A stretch of DNA of 64,000 nucleotides. Origin: CAJBNH01 sp964447285. Lineage in GTDB: Bacteria; Myxococcota_A; UBA9042. Both the position numbers and the translations under genes were made by a program. Positions within the stretch are counted from its first letter, which is position 1, and every line of letters begins with the position of its first letter. The notes beneath the pieces were generated by a model. It saw only the letters and a list, made by a program, of their open reading frames with translations, searched no databases and was not told the DNA's origin. The stretch spans positions 1 to 64,000 of the forward strand of contig CAYURO010000015.1 of the NCBI GenBank assembly GCA_964447285.1, written 5' to 3'. Positions 1-8,833 of the stretch are shown here, piece after piece.

Positions 1-1
1 C

Positions 2-559
2 ATGCGCGTGATCCCCAACCACGTCACGCTGCGACCCGCCGACCTGGCCGAGACCGGCGCGGCGTGGAAGATCGCGATCCAGCGGACCAACGGACCGACA
101 GCGCTGTCGCTGACCCGCCAAAACCTGCCCGAGTTGGACCACTCGGCCTGCGAAGGCGGCGTGCGGACGGCCGTGGCCAAGGGCGCGTACATCCTGCACG
201 AAGCCGTGGGCGAGCTGAAGGTGGTCGTCGTGGCCTCGGGCTCGGAGGTCCATCTGGCCGTGGCGGCGCGCGACGTGCTGCAGTCCGAAGGCATCGGCAC
301 GCGGGTTGTGTCGATGCCCAGCTGCGAGCTGTACGACGCTCAGCCGTTGGCCTATCGGTTGCAGGTGCTGCCGATTCAAGTTCGCAAGCTCAGCATCGAG
401 GCGGGATTGACGAAGGGCTGGGAGAAGTACGTCGGTCCGGACGGCGACTCGATTGGCATCGACACCTTCGGCGCGTCGGCACCGGACAAGGTGCTGGCCC
501 AAGTCTACGGACTGACCGTCGACAACGCCGTGACCAAGGCCAAGGGCCTGCTGTCGTAG
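2..559 (+). CDS. tkt: Transketolase, C-terminal part (5' end outside window)
   Basis: The 185 residues match the C-terminal third of transketolase, which transfers two-carbon ketol units in the non-oxidative pentose phosphate pathway in the cytoplasm. Recognisable pieces are the IPN...LRPAD segment, the RQNLPELD strand, the SMPSCELYD segment and the FGASAP...GLTV tail that ends most transketolases. The thiamine-diphosphate site and the catalytic histidines would lie upstream of base 1. The ATG at the left edge is an internal methionine and not the start. The gene converges on the methyltransferase-TPR gene with only 6 bp between the stops, and no terminator hairpin is visible. Confidence 0.93.
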   Translation: MRVIPNHVTLRPADLAETGAAWKIAIQRTNGPTALSLTRQNLPELDHSACEGGVRTAVAKGAYILHEAVGELKVVVVASGSEVHLAVAARDVLQSEGIGTRVVSMPSCELYDAQPLAYRLQVLPIQVRKLSIEAGLTKGWEKYVGPDGDSIGIDTFGASAPDKVLAQVYGLTVDNAVTKAKGLLS

Positions 560-565
560 CGAATT

Positions 566-2377
566 CTAGCGCGCGTACCGCGAGGCCAGCCGCTCTTGGC
601 TCGCCCGGTACGCCGACGCCTGCGCCCGCAGACACGCATCCAGCAGCTGCAGCACATCGCCGCGCAGGTCGCCGGCCCTGTCACACGCGAGTGCCTCGCC
701 GATGTGGCGGAAAGCCGCGTCATAACGGCCTCTTGCTGCTTCCAACACTGCGGCGCCGTGATGCAGTCGGGCACTGCGCGGGTCAACGGCAAGACCCTGA
801 GCATAGGCCGCGCGCGCCTCGTCGGGACGGCCTAGCGCCGCATGAGCATCCCCGAACACCGACCACAGATCAGCGCTGAATTCCGTATTGATCTCAATAC
901 CCTTGACCGCAATCGCCAATGCGAGATCGGGACGCCGCGCGTGCACCAAGGCGCGACGGGCCGCCTCTGTGAGCACGTGCCAGTTGCCGGGCTCGAGCAG
1001 CAGGGCCTGCCGATAGGCCTCCATCGCGGCGGCCAGGTCGGGCTCGGCGCGGGCAGCGGTGGCCAGGGCACCCGCACGACTCATGTCCTCGCCATCGAAA
1101 GCCGCACGGAATTCCGCCGTCGTGGCAGGCAGATCGAAGCGAGTGAGCAACCGCGATGCCTGCTGGCGCAAGCCGTCGTGCAACGGCGCGATGCAACGGA
1201 CGCCCTGCCCCAGCGGCGACGCAAAAAAGCCGTCGAGCTGGAAGAAATTGACGCCCGCAGCGCCGGTCGGCCCGTACTTCTGATGCACACGGGGGCTGCC
1301 GGCCTCTTCGGCCGTCGTCATCGCGACGTCGCGCACCAGCAGGAAACCGGACTCGGCGGTCTCGGCCACCAGCGCACGGGCCGCGCCCATCGCACCGGCG
1401 GTGTGGTTGACGACGATGCCCTGGGCCAGCAGCTCGTGATCGGGTCCCAGTGCGGCCTGCAAGGCATCCGCACAGCGCTCGATCTCCTGCAGATCCGGGT
1501 GGTTCGACAGGTCAATGGCCCATGCCCGCAGCTCGAGCTGCAGCAGGTCGTACAGAGGCGCAAGCTGCGAACAGGCTTGTGGCGAGCCGTCCTGGGCCAG
1601 CCGCCGGACGTCGTCGAGTCCCAGCTCAGTGACGACGTGAAGCAGTTCAGGGTGGCGCAGCCACGTTCGGACCAGCACGGCCTCCCAACGGCCCCGGTCC
1701 GAGCCGGCGGGCAGCCGACGGAACACGTCGTGGGCGAGCAGATCCAGCAGGTAGTTGGCGACATACACGTGAACGCGACCGCGAAGGTCCAACTGGACGC
1801 CGGTGTCGATCTCGCCGAACAACCCCGGCTGGTTCACGTCCATGAAGCCGAGCCGTACATGACCAGCGTGGGGCGTGAACAGCCCGCGGTCCAACGCCTT
1901 GCGCACGGTTGCGGCGCTGACGTCGGTGCCCAGTGCGACCAGTCGCTGGTAGTAGTCGGCCCCAGCCTCGGTGCAGAGATCGCGAAACGTATCCAGCAGA
2001 TAGCGCAGGTGCAAGCCAGTGCCGATGCCTAGCTCGACCAGCACGACCTCTTCTGGCAGCGCGCCGACCGACTGTTGCTCCCGACACCACGCAAACAGCA
2101 CGCGCGCCGATCGCGCCGACACCGCCCCGCTGTCGTGGGCCAGATGCGGCACTTGGTGGTCGGCCAGCAGGTCCGCGGCAAGCTGCGGCCAAGCGGCAAG
2201 GCCAATGCGAATGTCCAGCGACTGGCCCAGCGGCGTCCAGACCTGCAACAGCACATCGGTCGTTGTGTCTGCGGCGGGCGTTGCAGGCGCGGGCGGGTCG
2301 GGCGCAACCACAGGCGGCGGCTCGGGAACCTTGCTCTTGCGGGGGGATTTGGGCGGCGCGGGCGGACGGGTCGTCAT
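566..2377 (-). CDS. SAM-dependent methyltransferase-like protein with C-terminal TPR repeats
   Basis: 603 residues. A proline-rich disordered stretch (about 1-40) leads into a Rossmann-type methyltransferase domain. Its SAM-binding motif VELGIGTGLH lies near residue 112, followed by LGTDVS and the acidic region FMDVNQPGLFGEID. The last 150 residues carry at least three TPR-like helical repeats (for example DLWSVFGDAHAALGRPDEA). The start at 2377 is chosen because GGAGG sits 8 nt upstream; an open frame continues upstream but with weak coding character. The domain may be distantly related to the MidA/NDUFAF7 class, and TPRs suggest a protein substrate. Substrate and pathway are unknown. Confidence 0.7.
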   Translation of the reverse strand: MTTRPPAPPKSPRKSKVPEPPPVVAPDPPAPATPAADTTTDVLLQVWTPLGQSLDIRIGLAAWPQLAADLLADHQVPHLAHDSGAVSARSARVLFAWCREQQSVGALPEEVVLVELGIGTGLHLRYLLDTFRDLCTEAGADYYQRLVALGTDVSAATVRKALDRGLFTPHAGHVRLGFMDVNQPGLFGEIDTGVQLDLRGRVHVYVANYLLDLLAHDVFRRLPAGSDRGRWEAVLVRTWLRHPELLHVVTELGLDDVRRLAQDGSPQACSQLAPLYDLLQLELRAWAIDLSNHPDLQEIERCADALQAALGPDHELLAQGIVVNHTAGAMGAARALVAETAESGFLLVRDVAMTTAEEAGSPRVHQKYGPTGAAGVNFFQLDGFFASPLGQGVRCIAPLHDGLRQQASRLLTRFDLPATTAEFRAAFDGEDMSRAGALATAARAEPDLAAAMEAYRQALLLEPGNWHVLTEAARRALVHARRPDLALAIAVKGIEINTEFSADLWSVFGDAHAALGRPDEARAAYAQGLAVDPRSARLHHGAAVLEAARGRYDAAFRHIGEALACDRAGDLRGDVLQLLDACLRAQASAYRASQERLASRYAR

Positions 2378-2515
2378 AGCGAAGCCTCCAAGCCGTCGAC
2401 AGGGCGGAACCATCACGACCCCGGACCGGCCAGTGCTGGCGTTGTAGCAGGGTGTCCGCGGAAGCGAAACCGCCGCCTTGCGTACCAAGGCCAACGCAGG
2501 GATCATCTTCGTCAT
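2378..2515. promoter_or_regulatory. Divergent intergenic region
   Basis: These 138 bp separate the divergent methyltransferase-TPR and phospholipase-D-like genes and must hold both promoters. I see the GGAGG ribosome binding site of the minus-strand gene, but no convincing -35/-10 pair or palindrome. Confidence 0.4.
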
Positions 2516-3706
2516 ATGACACACGAACGGGTCAGTACTCCCCAACTCTCCGTGGCCCGGCGCCACGCGCTGCACGTGGGCATGCGGGCAGGCCACCGCA
2601 TCGGGTTGCTGACCGACCCGTATCTGGCCTGGACTTCACTGCGTGCGGACTTGCGGGCCGCGCGGACTTCGATCGCCATCGAGCTGTACATGCTGATGCC
2701 CGACGAGGTCGGCAGCGCCTTTGTGGACGAGTTGGTGCTGGCGTGTGGGCGCGGCGTGTCGGTGCGACTGATGCTCGATGCCCTTGGGTCGATGGATCTG
2801 ACCGACGAGCTGCTGTTGCGGCTGCACGAGGCTGGCGTCGACACGCAGTTCTTCCGGCCGCTGCGGCTGTCAGAGCCGTGGAGCCGCTGGGCGCGACGCA
2901 ACCACCGCAAAGTGTTCGTCATCGATGACCGGGTGGTGCACATCACCGGCATGAACGTCTCAGCGGACTACTTCGCGCTGAAGCCGGGAGCGCCTTCGTG
3001 GGCCGATGTCGGCGTGCGTGTCGAGGGCCCGTTGGTCGCCGACGTCGTCGTCGAGCTTGCGCGCCACTGGCGGAAGGGCCGGCGACCGTCCCGTGCCGAC
3101 CGCCAGACCGAGAACCTGCGCCTGCAGTCGGCGAGAGAGCCGCAGCGTACGCGAACGCTGGCCACCGTCGCCTTCAACCGCGGCCGAATCCGTCAAGCCG
3201 ACGTCAGCCGCCGCTACCTTCAGGCCGTGCGCGCCGCTCGCGAGTCGATCCTGCTGGCCCAGTCGTACTTTCTGCCAGAGCGTGCTTTGGAGCGTGCGCT
3301 GATCAAGGCCGCCAAGGCAGGGCGCGACGTGCGAATCGTGCTGCCCGCGTTCTCGACCAGCGACGTCAAGATCGTCTCCCTCGCGTCCACGCACGCGCTG
3401 GGCCGGCTGCTGCGCGCGGGAGTGCAGGTGTACTTCAGCGAACACCGCATGATCCATGCCAAATTTGGCATCGTCGACGGCAAGTGGTGGACGGTGGGCT
3501 CGGCCAACCTGGACCCGCTGTCGCACCAGCGCAACCTCGAGGCCAACGTGGTCGGTATCGGCGAGCAGCAGGCCCGCGTGCTGAGGCGCTACTTCGACGA
3601 TCTGTGTCAGGACGCCCGGCTGCTGACCGCGGAAGCGTGGCGCAAGCGGCCGTTGTGGCAGCGATTCTTGGGGTGGCTGGTGCAGGTCCTGCGGCCGATA
3701 CTCTGA
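2516..3706 (+). CDS. Phospholipase D-like / cardiolipin synthase (ClsB/ClsC type)
   Basis: 396 residues with two HxKxxxxD signatures of the phospholipase D superfamily: NHRKVFVIDD in the first half and IHAKFGIVDG followed by GSANLDPLS in the second. Such enzymes form cardiolipin or swap phospholipid headgroups by transesterification through a phosphohistidine. The size and lack of N-terminal membrane helices match ClsB/ClsC-type synthases better than ClsA. The start at 2516 is the first ATG after the intergenic region; an internal ATG at 2582 is the alternative. No partner gene is adjacent. Other phosphodiesterase activities of the superfamily cannot be excluded. Confidence 0.85.
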   Translation: MTHERVSTPQLSVARRHALHVGMRAGHRIGLLTDPYLAWTSLRADLRAARTSIAIELYMLMPDEVGSAFVDELVLACGRGVSVRLMLDALGSMDLTDELLLRLHEAGVDTQFFRPLRLSEPWSRWARRNHRKVFVIDDRVVHITGMNVSADYFALKPGAPSWADVGVRVEGPLVADVVVELARHWRKGRRPSRADRQTENLRLQSAREPQRTRTLATVAFNRGRIRQADVSRRYLQAVRAARESILLAQSYFLPERALERALIKAAKAGRDVRIVLPAFSTSDVKIVSLASTHALGRLLRAGVQVYFSEHRMIHAKFGIVDGKWWTVGSANLDPLSHQRNLEANVVGIGEQQARVLRRYFDDLCQDARLLTAEAWRKRPLWQRFLGWLVQVLRPIL

Positions 3707-3727
3707 CAGCACCCCCTTCAGAAGGCG

Positions 3728-4702
3728 TCAGTACGCGATTGTGACTTCAGCCATCTGACCGCCCGCCACGGCCTGCAGCGTCACGGCCTGACCGTTGGAC
3801 AACTCGAAGTACTGGTATTCGCTGGGCGCGGTGGTCCCCAGCTGCGCCGTGCCCGCCGTCACCGTCCAGACCGCGGGCACCCCGTAGATCCGCAGGCCCT
3901 GTGCAGTCGTCGCAAGAATGCGCACGAAATACAGGCGCTTGCCGGCCTGGACGTCCGGGGCGCCCTGGGCCGTATCGCTGCCGGGCGTGCCCTCGGCCTG
4001 GATCTGCACCTGCGTCTTGCCGATCTCGAGCTTGGCCACAGCGGCCAGGTCGACGACGTGCACCGTGTGCGTCGCGGTCAGCGCCGCTTCGCTGCCCCGC
4101 GCCACCGCGAACGTCAGCGACGCCTCGGCAGGCAGCGTCGCAGCCGTCAGCTGGAACACGCGTTGCTCGGCATCGACGGCGATCGACACGGCCGTGGTCG
4201 CCGTCGCCGCAGCGGCCAGGCTTGCGACCGCCTGATGGTTCAGTTCGCGCTGCAGCGCGTCGGCCAGGCGAGCGCGCAGGGGCACTTGGGCGCCGGCCAG
4301 CACCGCGAATTCCGGGGCAACGCGCGCGGTCGGGGTCAACAGCACGTCGGGCCAGTACGCCAGCCCGGCGGTGGCGGTCTTGGCGACGGTGTAGCCGATC
4401 CGGTCAACCTCGGCGTTGCTGGACGGGTCCAGCGCCTTGATCACGGCGGCTCCGGGCGCCAGCGCCTCGAAGGCTCCACCCTTGGCGGCGATGACGGTCG
4501 GCGTGTCGCTCTCCACAGCCAACGACGTCTGAAAAAAATCGTTGCGGTGCGCGGAGATGGCAAATACTGAGCCCGCCGCGATCGGCACCGCCGGCTGCCA
4601 GCTCGACCCGACCATGAAGACGGCGGTTCCGTTCTCTCCCGTCGCGCCACAAGCCACCAGCATCGGGGTCAGCGACAGCACCAGAAAGATATGACGCAGC
4701 AT
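3728..4702 (-). CDS. Putative lipoprotein of unknown function
   Basis: 324 residues. The N-terminus is a lipoprotein signal peptide with lipobox LVAC and lipidation cysteine at residue 18. The rest is rich in beta-strand patterns with alanine-rich linkers, which suggests Ig-like extracellular domains, but I recognise no family. It starts 40 nt downstream of maf on the same strand and is probably the third gene of a hutH-maf-lipoprotein unit. An in-frame upstream ATG (4777) would overlap maf and hide the signal peptide, so 4702 is preferred. Confidence 0.65.
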   Translation of the reverse strand: MLRHIFLVLSLTPMLVACGATGENGTAVFMVGSSWQPAVPIAAGSVFAISAHRNDFFQTSLAVESDTPTVIAAKGGAFEALAPGAAVIKALDPSSNAEVDRIGYTVAKTATAGLAYWPDVLLTPTARVAPEFAVLAGAQVPLRARLADALQRELNHQAVASLAAAATATTAVSIAVDAEQRVFQLTAATLPAEASLTFAVARGSEAALTATHTVHVVDLAAVAKLEIGKTQVQIQAEGTPGSDTAQGAPDVQAGKRLYFVRILATTAQGLRIYGVPAVWTVTAGTAQLGTTAPSEYQYFELSNGQAVTLQAVAGGQMAEVTIAY

Positions 4703-4742
4703 GGTCCAAACTCCGTGATGCCCGATGGGCGGTTGCGGCACT

Positions 4743-5393
4743 TTACGACTGCCGCGGGGTCCGATCCAGTGCGCCAAGCCGCAGCAGGTCCTCCGCCTGC
4801 CGCAGCAGCTCGCCGACCGCCATCATCGGCAGCCCCTCGATCGCCGTCGGGTCGTCGCCGCGCACCCGGGTGAACAGCCACGGCCCCGCTGCCTCGATCT
4901 TGTACGACCCCGCACAGTCGAGCGGCTGATCCAACTCGATGTACGCCAACGCCTCTTCCCTCGTCAGCGCGCGCACTTCCAGCTCGATACCGACCTCACG
5001 CACCAGTCGCCGCCCGTCGGGCAGCATCAGACACACCGCGGTCCACAGCTCATGCGTGCGCCCCGCAAGCTCCTGCAGCTGCGCCACGGCCGCGTCCACC
5101 GTCCCCGGCTTGCCCAACAGCTTGTCCCGCCCGCTCGCCGGGTCTCGCAGCACCGCACCCTGGTCCGCCCCCAACACAAGACTCGCCACATGCTGCGGAA
5201 GTCCGTGCACCGCCAACGCTTTCTGCTCGGCGTGATGCCGCACCAGCGCCCGCGCCGATAGCCCCTCGACCGGTTGCTCGTCGTAGTCGGGCCGCACGCA
5301 AGCGAACGGCAGACCAAACCGCGCAAGCTGCGCTTGGCGGTAACGCGAGGTCGAGGCAAGCACCAGAGGCGCGGGCAACTGCAGCAACGGCAT
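4743..5393 (-). CDS. maf: Maf-family nucleotide pyrophosphatase
   Basis: 216 residues with the Maf/Ham1 fold landmarks: N-terminal LASTSRYR (P-loop-like), the GAD motif (GADQGAV), LGKPGT, and the GSYKIE...DDPTAIEGLP segment. Maf proteins hydrolyse nucleoside triphosphates, usually modified or pyrimidine ones, to monophosphates and so clean the nucleotide pool; overexpression blocks septation. It lies 24 nt downstream of hutH and 40 nt upstream of a lipoprotein gene on the same strand. The SxSPRR-type motif is varied here (STSRYR), so the subclass (YhdE- or YceF-like) is uncertain. Confidence 0.85.
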   Translation of the reverse strand: MPLLQLPAPLVLASTSRYRQAQLARFGLPFACVRPDYDEQPVEGLSARALVRHHAEQKALAVHGLPQHVASLVLGADQGAVLRDPASGRDKLLGKPGTVDAAVAQLQELAGRTHELWTAVCLMLPDGRRLVREVGIELEVRALTREEALAYIELDQPLDCAGSYKIEAAGPWLFTRVRGDDPTAIEGLPMMAVGELLRQAEDLLRLGALDRTPRQS

Positions 5394-5417
5394 GTTCTTC
5401 CTGGGGAAACGGATGTC

Positions 5418-6971
5418 TCAGGCCAGCGGCTGACCCAGCCCGGCCTCGACGGCGGTCAGCAGTTCACCAGAGCGAAGCAGCCGCGTCGCCGCGTGGATGT
5501 CGGGATACAGCACCCGGTCGCTGTCCAGCACCGGCACGACCTGACGCAACGCCTGCCAGGCGGCAAACGTGCCTTTCCCGGGCGTCAAAGGTGCACGCTC
5601 GTCGATGCCTTGGGCGGCGCACAGCACCTCGATGGCGACCACGTGCTCCAGGTTGCCGACGACGTCCAGCAGGCGCCGCGCGGCGATGGGGCCCATGCTG
5701 ACGTGGTCCTCGCGGTTGGCGCTGGACGGGATCGAGTCGACCGACGCGGGCATGGCCAGACCACGGGACTCACTGACCAGAGACGCGGCCGTCACCTGCG
5801 CGATCATGAAGCCGGAATTCAGGCCAGAGTCGGGCGCCAGGAACGCCGGCAGACCACTCGACAGCATCGGGTTGACCAGCTGCTCGATGCGCCGCTCGCT
5901 CATGCTGCCCAGCGACACCAACGCCAGCCGCGCCACATCGCACGCGATCGACACCGGCTGGCCGTGAAAGTTGCCGCCGCTCAGGATCTCGCCCTCGCGG
6001 GGGTCTTGGCCTTCCTCAAGGAAGATCAGGGGGTTATCGGTGACGGCGTTGACCTCGACCTCCAGCGTCTCGCGCAGGAACTTCACCGCGCCCCGCACAG
6101 CACCGTGCACCTGCGGCATGCAGCGCAGCGAGTACGGGTCCTGGACCTTGTGGCAGTGCGCGTGCGAGTGCACCAGCGGACTGCCGGCGCACAAGACGCG
6201 CACGTTTGACGCTACCGCTGCGTGCCCCTCGTAGGTCCGCAGGGCGGCGATGCGGGGGTCCGATGCCTTGACGGAGCCCAGCTGCGCCTCGATCGTCATT
6301 GCCCCAGCGATGTCCGCGCAGCGCAACAGGTTTTCGGCTCGCTGCCACGCCAGCACCGCCACCGCCGTCATCACCTGCGTGCCATTGATCAGCGAGAGGC
6401 CTTCCTTGGCCTCCAGCGCCACCGTCGCCACGCCCGCGGCCGCCATCGCCTGGGCCGCCGGCAGCACTTCGCCGCGGAACTCGGCCTCGCCCTCGCCGAT
6501 CAGCACGAGCGCAAGGTGAGCCAGCGGCGCCAGGTCGCCCGACGCCCCGACCGAGCCCTGACACGGCACGACCGGATGCACGCCTGCCTGCAGCATGGCG
6601 CACAACGTATCGACGATGACCGGCCGCACACCAGAGTGGCCCTGCGCCAGCACCTTGGCCCGCAACAGCATGATCGCACGAACGATCTCGGTCGAGAACG
6701 GGGCGCCGACACCCGTGGCGTGCGACCGCAGCAGGTTCGTCTGCAGGGCCTTGACCTGATGGATCGGGATCACGACCTCAGCAAGGGCGCCAAAGCCGGT
6801 GTTGATGCCATAGCGAGGGGTCTCGTGCTCCAGCAGGAACGCGTCCACCACCGCCCGTGCACGCTCAATTCGCCGCCGAGCCACCGGACCGCAGACGCCG
6901 TGCGCCCGAGCGAATGCGACGTCCAGCACGTCCTGCAGGGCAAGGGGCTGGCTCAGATCGACCTGACGCAT
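5418..6971 (-). CDS. hutH: Histidine ammonia-lyase
   Basis: 517 residues, close to the usual 500-510. It removes ammonia from histidine to give urocanate, the first step of histidine degradation. The MIO cofactor triad Ala143-Ser144-Gly145 sits in GSVGASGDLAPLAHL, at almost the same numbering as characterised enzymes. KVQDPYSLRC, the GGNFHGQPV segment and NREDHVSMG are typical of histidine rather than phenylalanine lyases. The start at 6971 has GGAGG 6 nt upstream. No hutU, hutI or hutG lies beside it in the window, so it would have to work with genes elsewhere. It leads the unit with maf and a lipoprotein. Confidence 0.93.
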   Translation of the reverse strand: MRQVDLSQPLALQDVLDVAFARAHGVCGPVARRRIERARAVVDAFLLEHETPRYGINTGFGALAEVVIPIHQVKALQTNLLRSHATGVGAPFSTEIVRAIMLLRAKVLAQGHSGVRPVIVDTLCAMLQAGVHPVVPCQGSVGASGDLAPLAHLALVLIGEGEAEFRGEVLPAAQAMAAAGVATVALEAKEGLSLINGTQVMTAVAVLAWQRAENLLRCADIAGAMTIEAQLGSVKASDPRIAALRTYEGHAAVASNVRVLCAGSPLVHSHAHCHKVQDPYSLRCMPQVHGAVRGAVKFLRETLEVEVNAVTDNPLIFLEEGQDPREGEILSGGNFHGQPVSIACDVARLALVSLGSMSERRIEQLVNPMLSSGLPAFLAPDSGLNSGFMIAQVTAASLVSESRGLAMPASVDSIPSSANREDHVSMGPIAARRLLDVVGNLEHVVAIEVLCAAQGIDERAPLTPGKGTFAAWQALRQVVPVLDSDRVLYPDIHAATRLLRSGELLTAVEAGLGQPLA

Positions 6972-7126
6972 GAAGACCTCCGACAGACGCTTCGTGGGGG
7001 GATGCGAAGCCGCAGCAGGATACACGGGACCGCATCGGGTGTCGTCCCAGCGACGCGGAACGATTGCCCCCGCCCGGGGTTCCTGCTATCCACCATGGCC
7101 CTGCCCTGCCCGTCCTGGAGCCTGCC

Positions 7127-7603
7127 GTGACCTTGCCCGCCGCCCCCGTCGTCCGCCTGCAGCGCCTGCACCCGGACCGCGACGCCGATCTGCCGCTGCC
7201 GACCTACATGAGTGCCGGGGCCGCCGGGTGCGATCTGGTGGCCGCGCTGCAAGAGCCGTTGACGATCCAAGGGTTCCAGCGGGTGCGGGTGCCCACGGGT
7301 CTGGCACTGGCGATCCCGCCGGGCTGGGAGGGCCAGGTCCGCCCACGGTCCGGGATGGCGTTCTCGCGTGGTCTGGGAATTCCCAATGCTCCCGGCACCA
7401 TCGACAGCGACTATCGGGGCGAGGTGCAAGTTCTGGTCATCAATCTGACGCCCAACCCTGTCACGCTGGTGCGCGGCGAGCGGATCGCCCAGCTGGTGGT
7501 CGCCCCCGTGGCCCAAGCACAGTTCGTGGTGGTCGATGCGCTGGACGACACGGAGCGAGGGACCGGAGGCTTCGGCTCGACCGGGTCGGGCGGCGCAGCC
7601 TGA
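7127..7603 (+). CDS. dut: dUTP diphosphatase (dUTPase)
   Basis: 158 residues. It hydrolyses dUTP to dUMP, which limits uracil incorporation and feeds thymidylate synthesis. The trimeric dUTPase motifs are present in order: SAGAAGCDL (motif 1), RPRSGMA (motif 2), GTIDSDYRGE with the catalytic Asp (motif 3), RIAQLVV (motif 4) and RGTGGFGSTG (motif 5). I choose the GTG at 7127 because GGAG precedes it by 6 nt and the length then matches the family. The upstream ATG (7064) would add a proline-rich, non-conserved extension. The gene is divergent from hutH. Confidence 0.93.
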   Translation: MTLPAAPVVRLQRLHPDRDADLPLPTYMSAGAAGCDLVAALQEPLTIQGFQRVRVPTGLALAIPPGWEGQVRPRSGMAFSRGLGIPNAPGTIDSDYRGEVQVLVINLTPNPVTLVRGERIAQLVVAPVAQAQFVVVDALDDTERGTGGFGSTGSGGAA

Positions 7604-7747
7604 CCCTGCACGCCGCGTCCGACGTCGGACCCGCCAGAAACTCCCTGACGGCAGACGCGGAATCGTGAACCGAAGCGCCGGAAGGCTTGCACGTCGCCGG
7701 TAGCGGGACTAGAACGGCGCCCCCTGACCACCTGAAGGAACACGTCC

Positions 7748-8677
7748 ATGCTTGGAGCGATCGTCTGGGACATTGACCCCGTCCTGCTGCATCTGGGACC
7801 GCTGCAGATCCGCTACTACGGACTGCTTTTTGCGGCGACCATCTACCTTGGGTTCTACATCTGGCGGCAGCAGGCGCTGAAGCACGGCGAGAGCGAGGCG
7901 TTCGCCGAGTCGTTCCTGTGGTGGGGCGTGGTCGCCATCGTCGCGGGCGCGCGGCTGGGTCATGTGTTCTTCTACGAGCCGCTGGACTACCTCAAGGAGC
8001 CTTGGAAGATCCTGTACTTCTGGCAGGGCGGGCTGGCCTCGCACGGCGCGGCGGTGGGCTTGGTGCTGGCCTTGTGGGGCTTTGGCCGCACCCACAACCG
8101 CAGCTGGTTCCGCGTTGCCGACTATCTGGCCCCAGCGGTCGCCATCGCGGCCGGCGGTGTGCGTCTGGGCAACTTCTTCAATTCCGAGATCGTGGGCCGT
8201 GCGACCGACGGATCGTGGGGCGTGCAGTTCATGCGCTACTGCCGGATGGAGGGCATCACCGTCGCCTCGTGCGAGCCGCGTCACCCGTCGCAACTGTACG
8301 AGTTCGCCATGGGTCTCGTGACGTGGTGGGTGCTGGTCCAGGTCCAGAAGCGCGACATCCGACGGGCGGGCTCGGGTCTGTCGGCTGGCGTGTTTCTGAC
8401 GGTTTACTTTTCGTTCCGCTTTGTGGTCGAGTTCTTCAAGGAATTCCAAACGGAACAGCTGCGCACGGGGACGGGACCGCTCGCGGACTTCGAGCGTTCG
8501 ATTCAATACCATTTCACGATGGGCCAATGGCTCAGCGTCATCCCGGTGGTCGCTGGTCTTTGGATCATCGCGCGCGCCCTGAAGCAGCCCAAGGACGCGA
8601 TTCCACTCGTGCTCGTCCCTGCTGCGGCGCAACCGCCGGTGACCCGACCCGGTGAGAAGGCCAAGCGCAAGCGGTAG
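7748..8677 (+). CDS. lgt: Prolipoprotein diacylglyceryl transferase
   Basis: 309 residues with about seven membrane segments. Lgt adds diacylglyceryl from phosphatidylglycerol to the lipobox cysteine of prolipoproteins at the inner membrane. The family signature is clear: GGLASHGAAVG, then RLGNFFNSEIVGR, then RHPSQLYE. The ATG at 7748 follows GAAGGAA. It is the enzyme that would process the unusually numerous lipoproteins encoded here, although it is not in an operon with any of them. Confidence 0.96.
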   Translation: MLGAIVWDIDPVLLHLGPLQIRYYGLLFAATIYLGFYIWRQQALKHGESEAFAESFLWWGVVAIVAGARLGHVFFYEPLDYLKEPWKILYFWQGGLASHGAAVGLVLALWGFGRTHNRSWFRVADYLAPAVAIAAGGVRLGNFFNSEIVGRATDGSWGVQFMRYCRMEGITVASCEPRHPSQLYEFAMGLVTWWVLVQVQKRDIRRAGSGLSAGVFLTVYFSFRFVVEFFKEFQTEQLRTGTGPLADFERSIQYHFTMGQWLSVIPVVAGLWIIARALKQPKDAIPLVLVPAAAQPPVTRPGEKAKRKR

Positions 8678-8833
8678 CCCCGTTGCATTCCAGCGCCGCC
8701 GTACCCAACATCCCTGTGAAAAGCTGCGAAACTCGCTTGACCTGAACGCCTTGCACACGCAGGATTCCTGACGCATGCGTGCGACGGTCCGTCAGGACTT
8801 GTCCAGCTTCCAGCCCCTACCGACGAGGCCTTC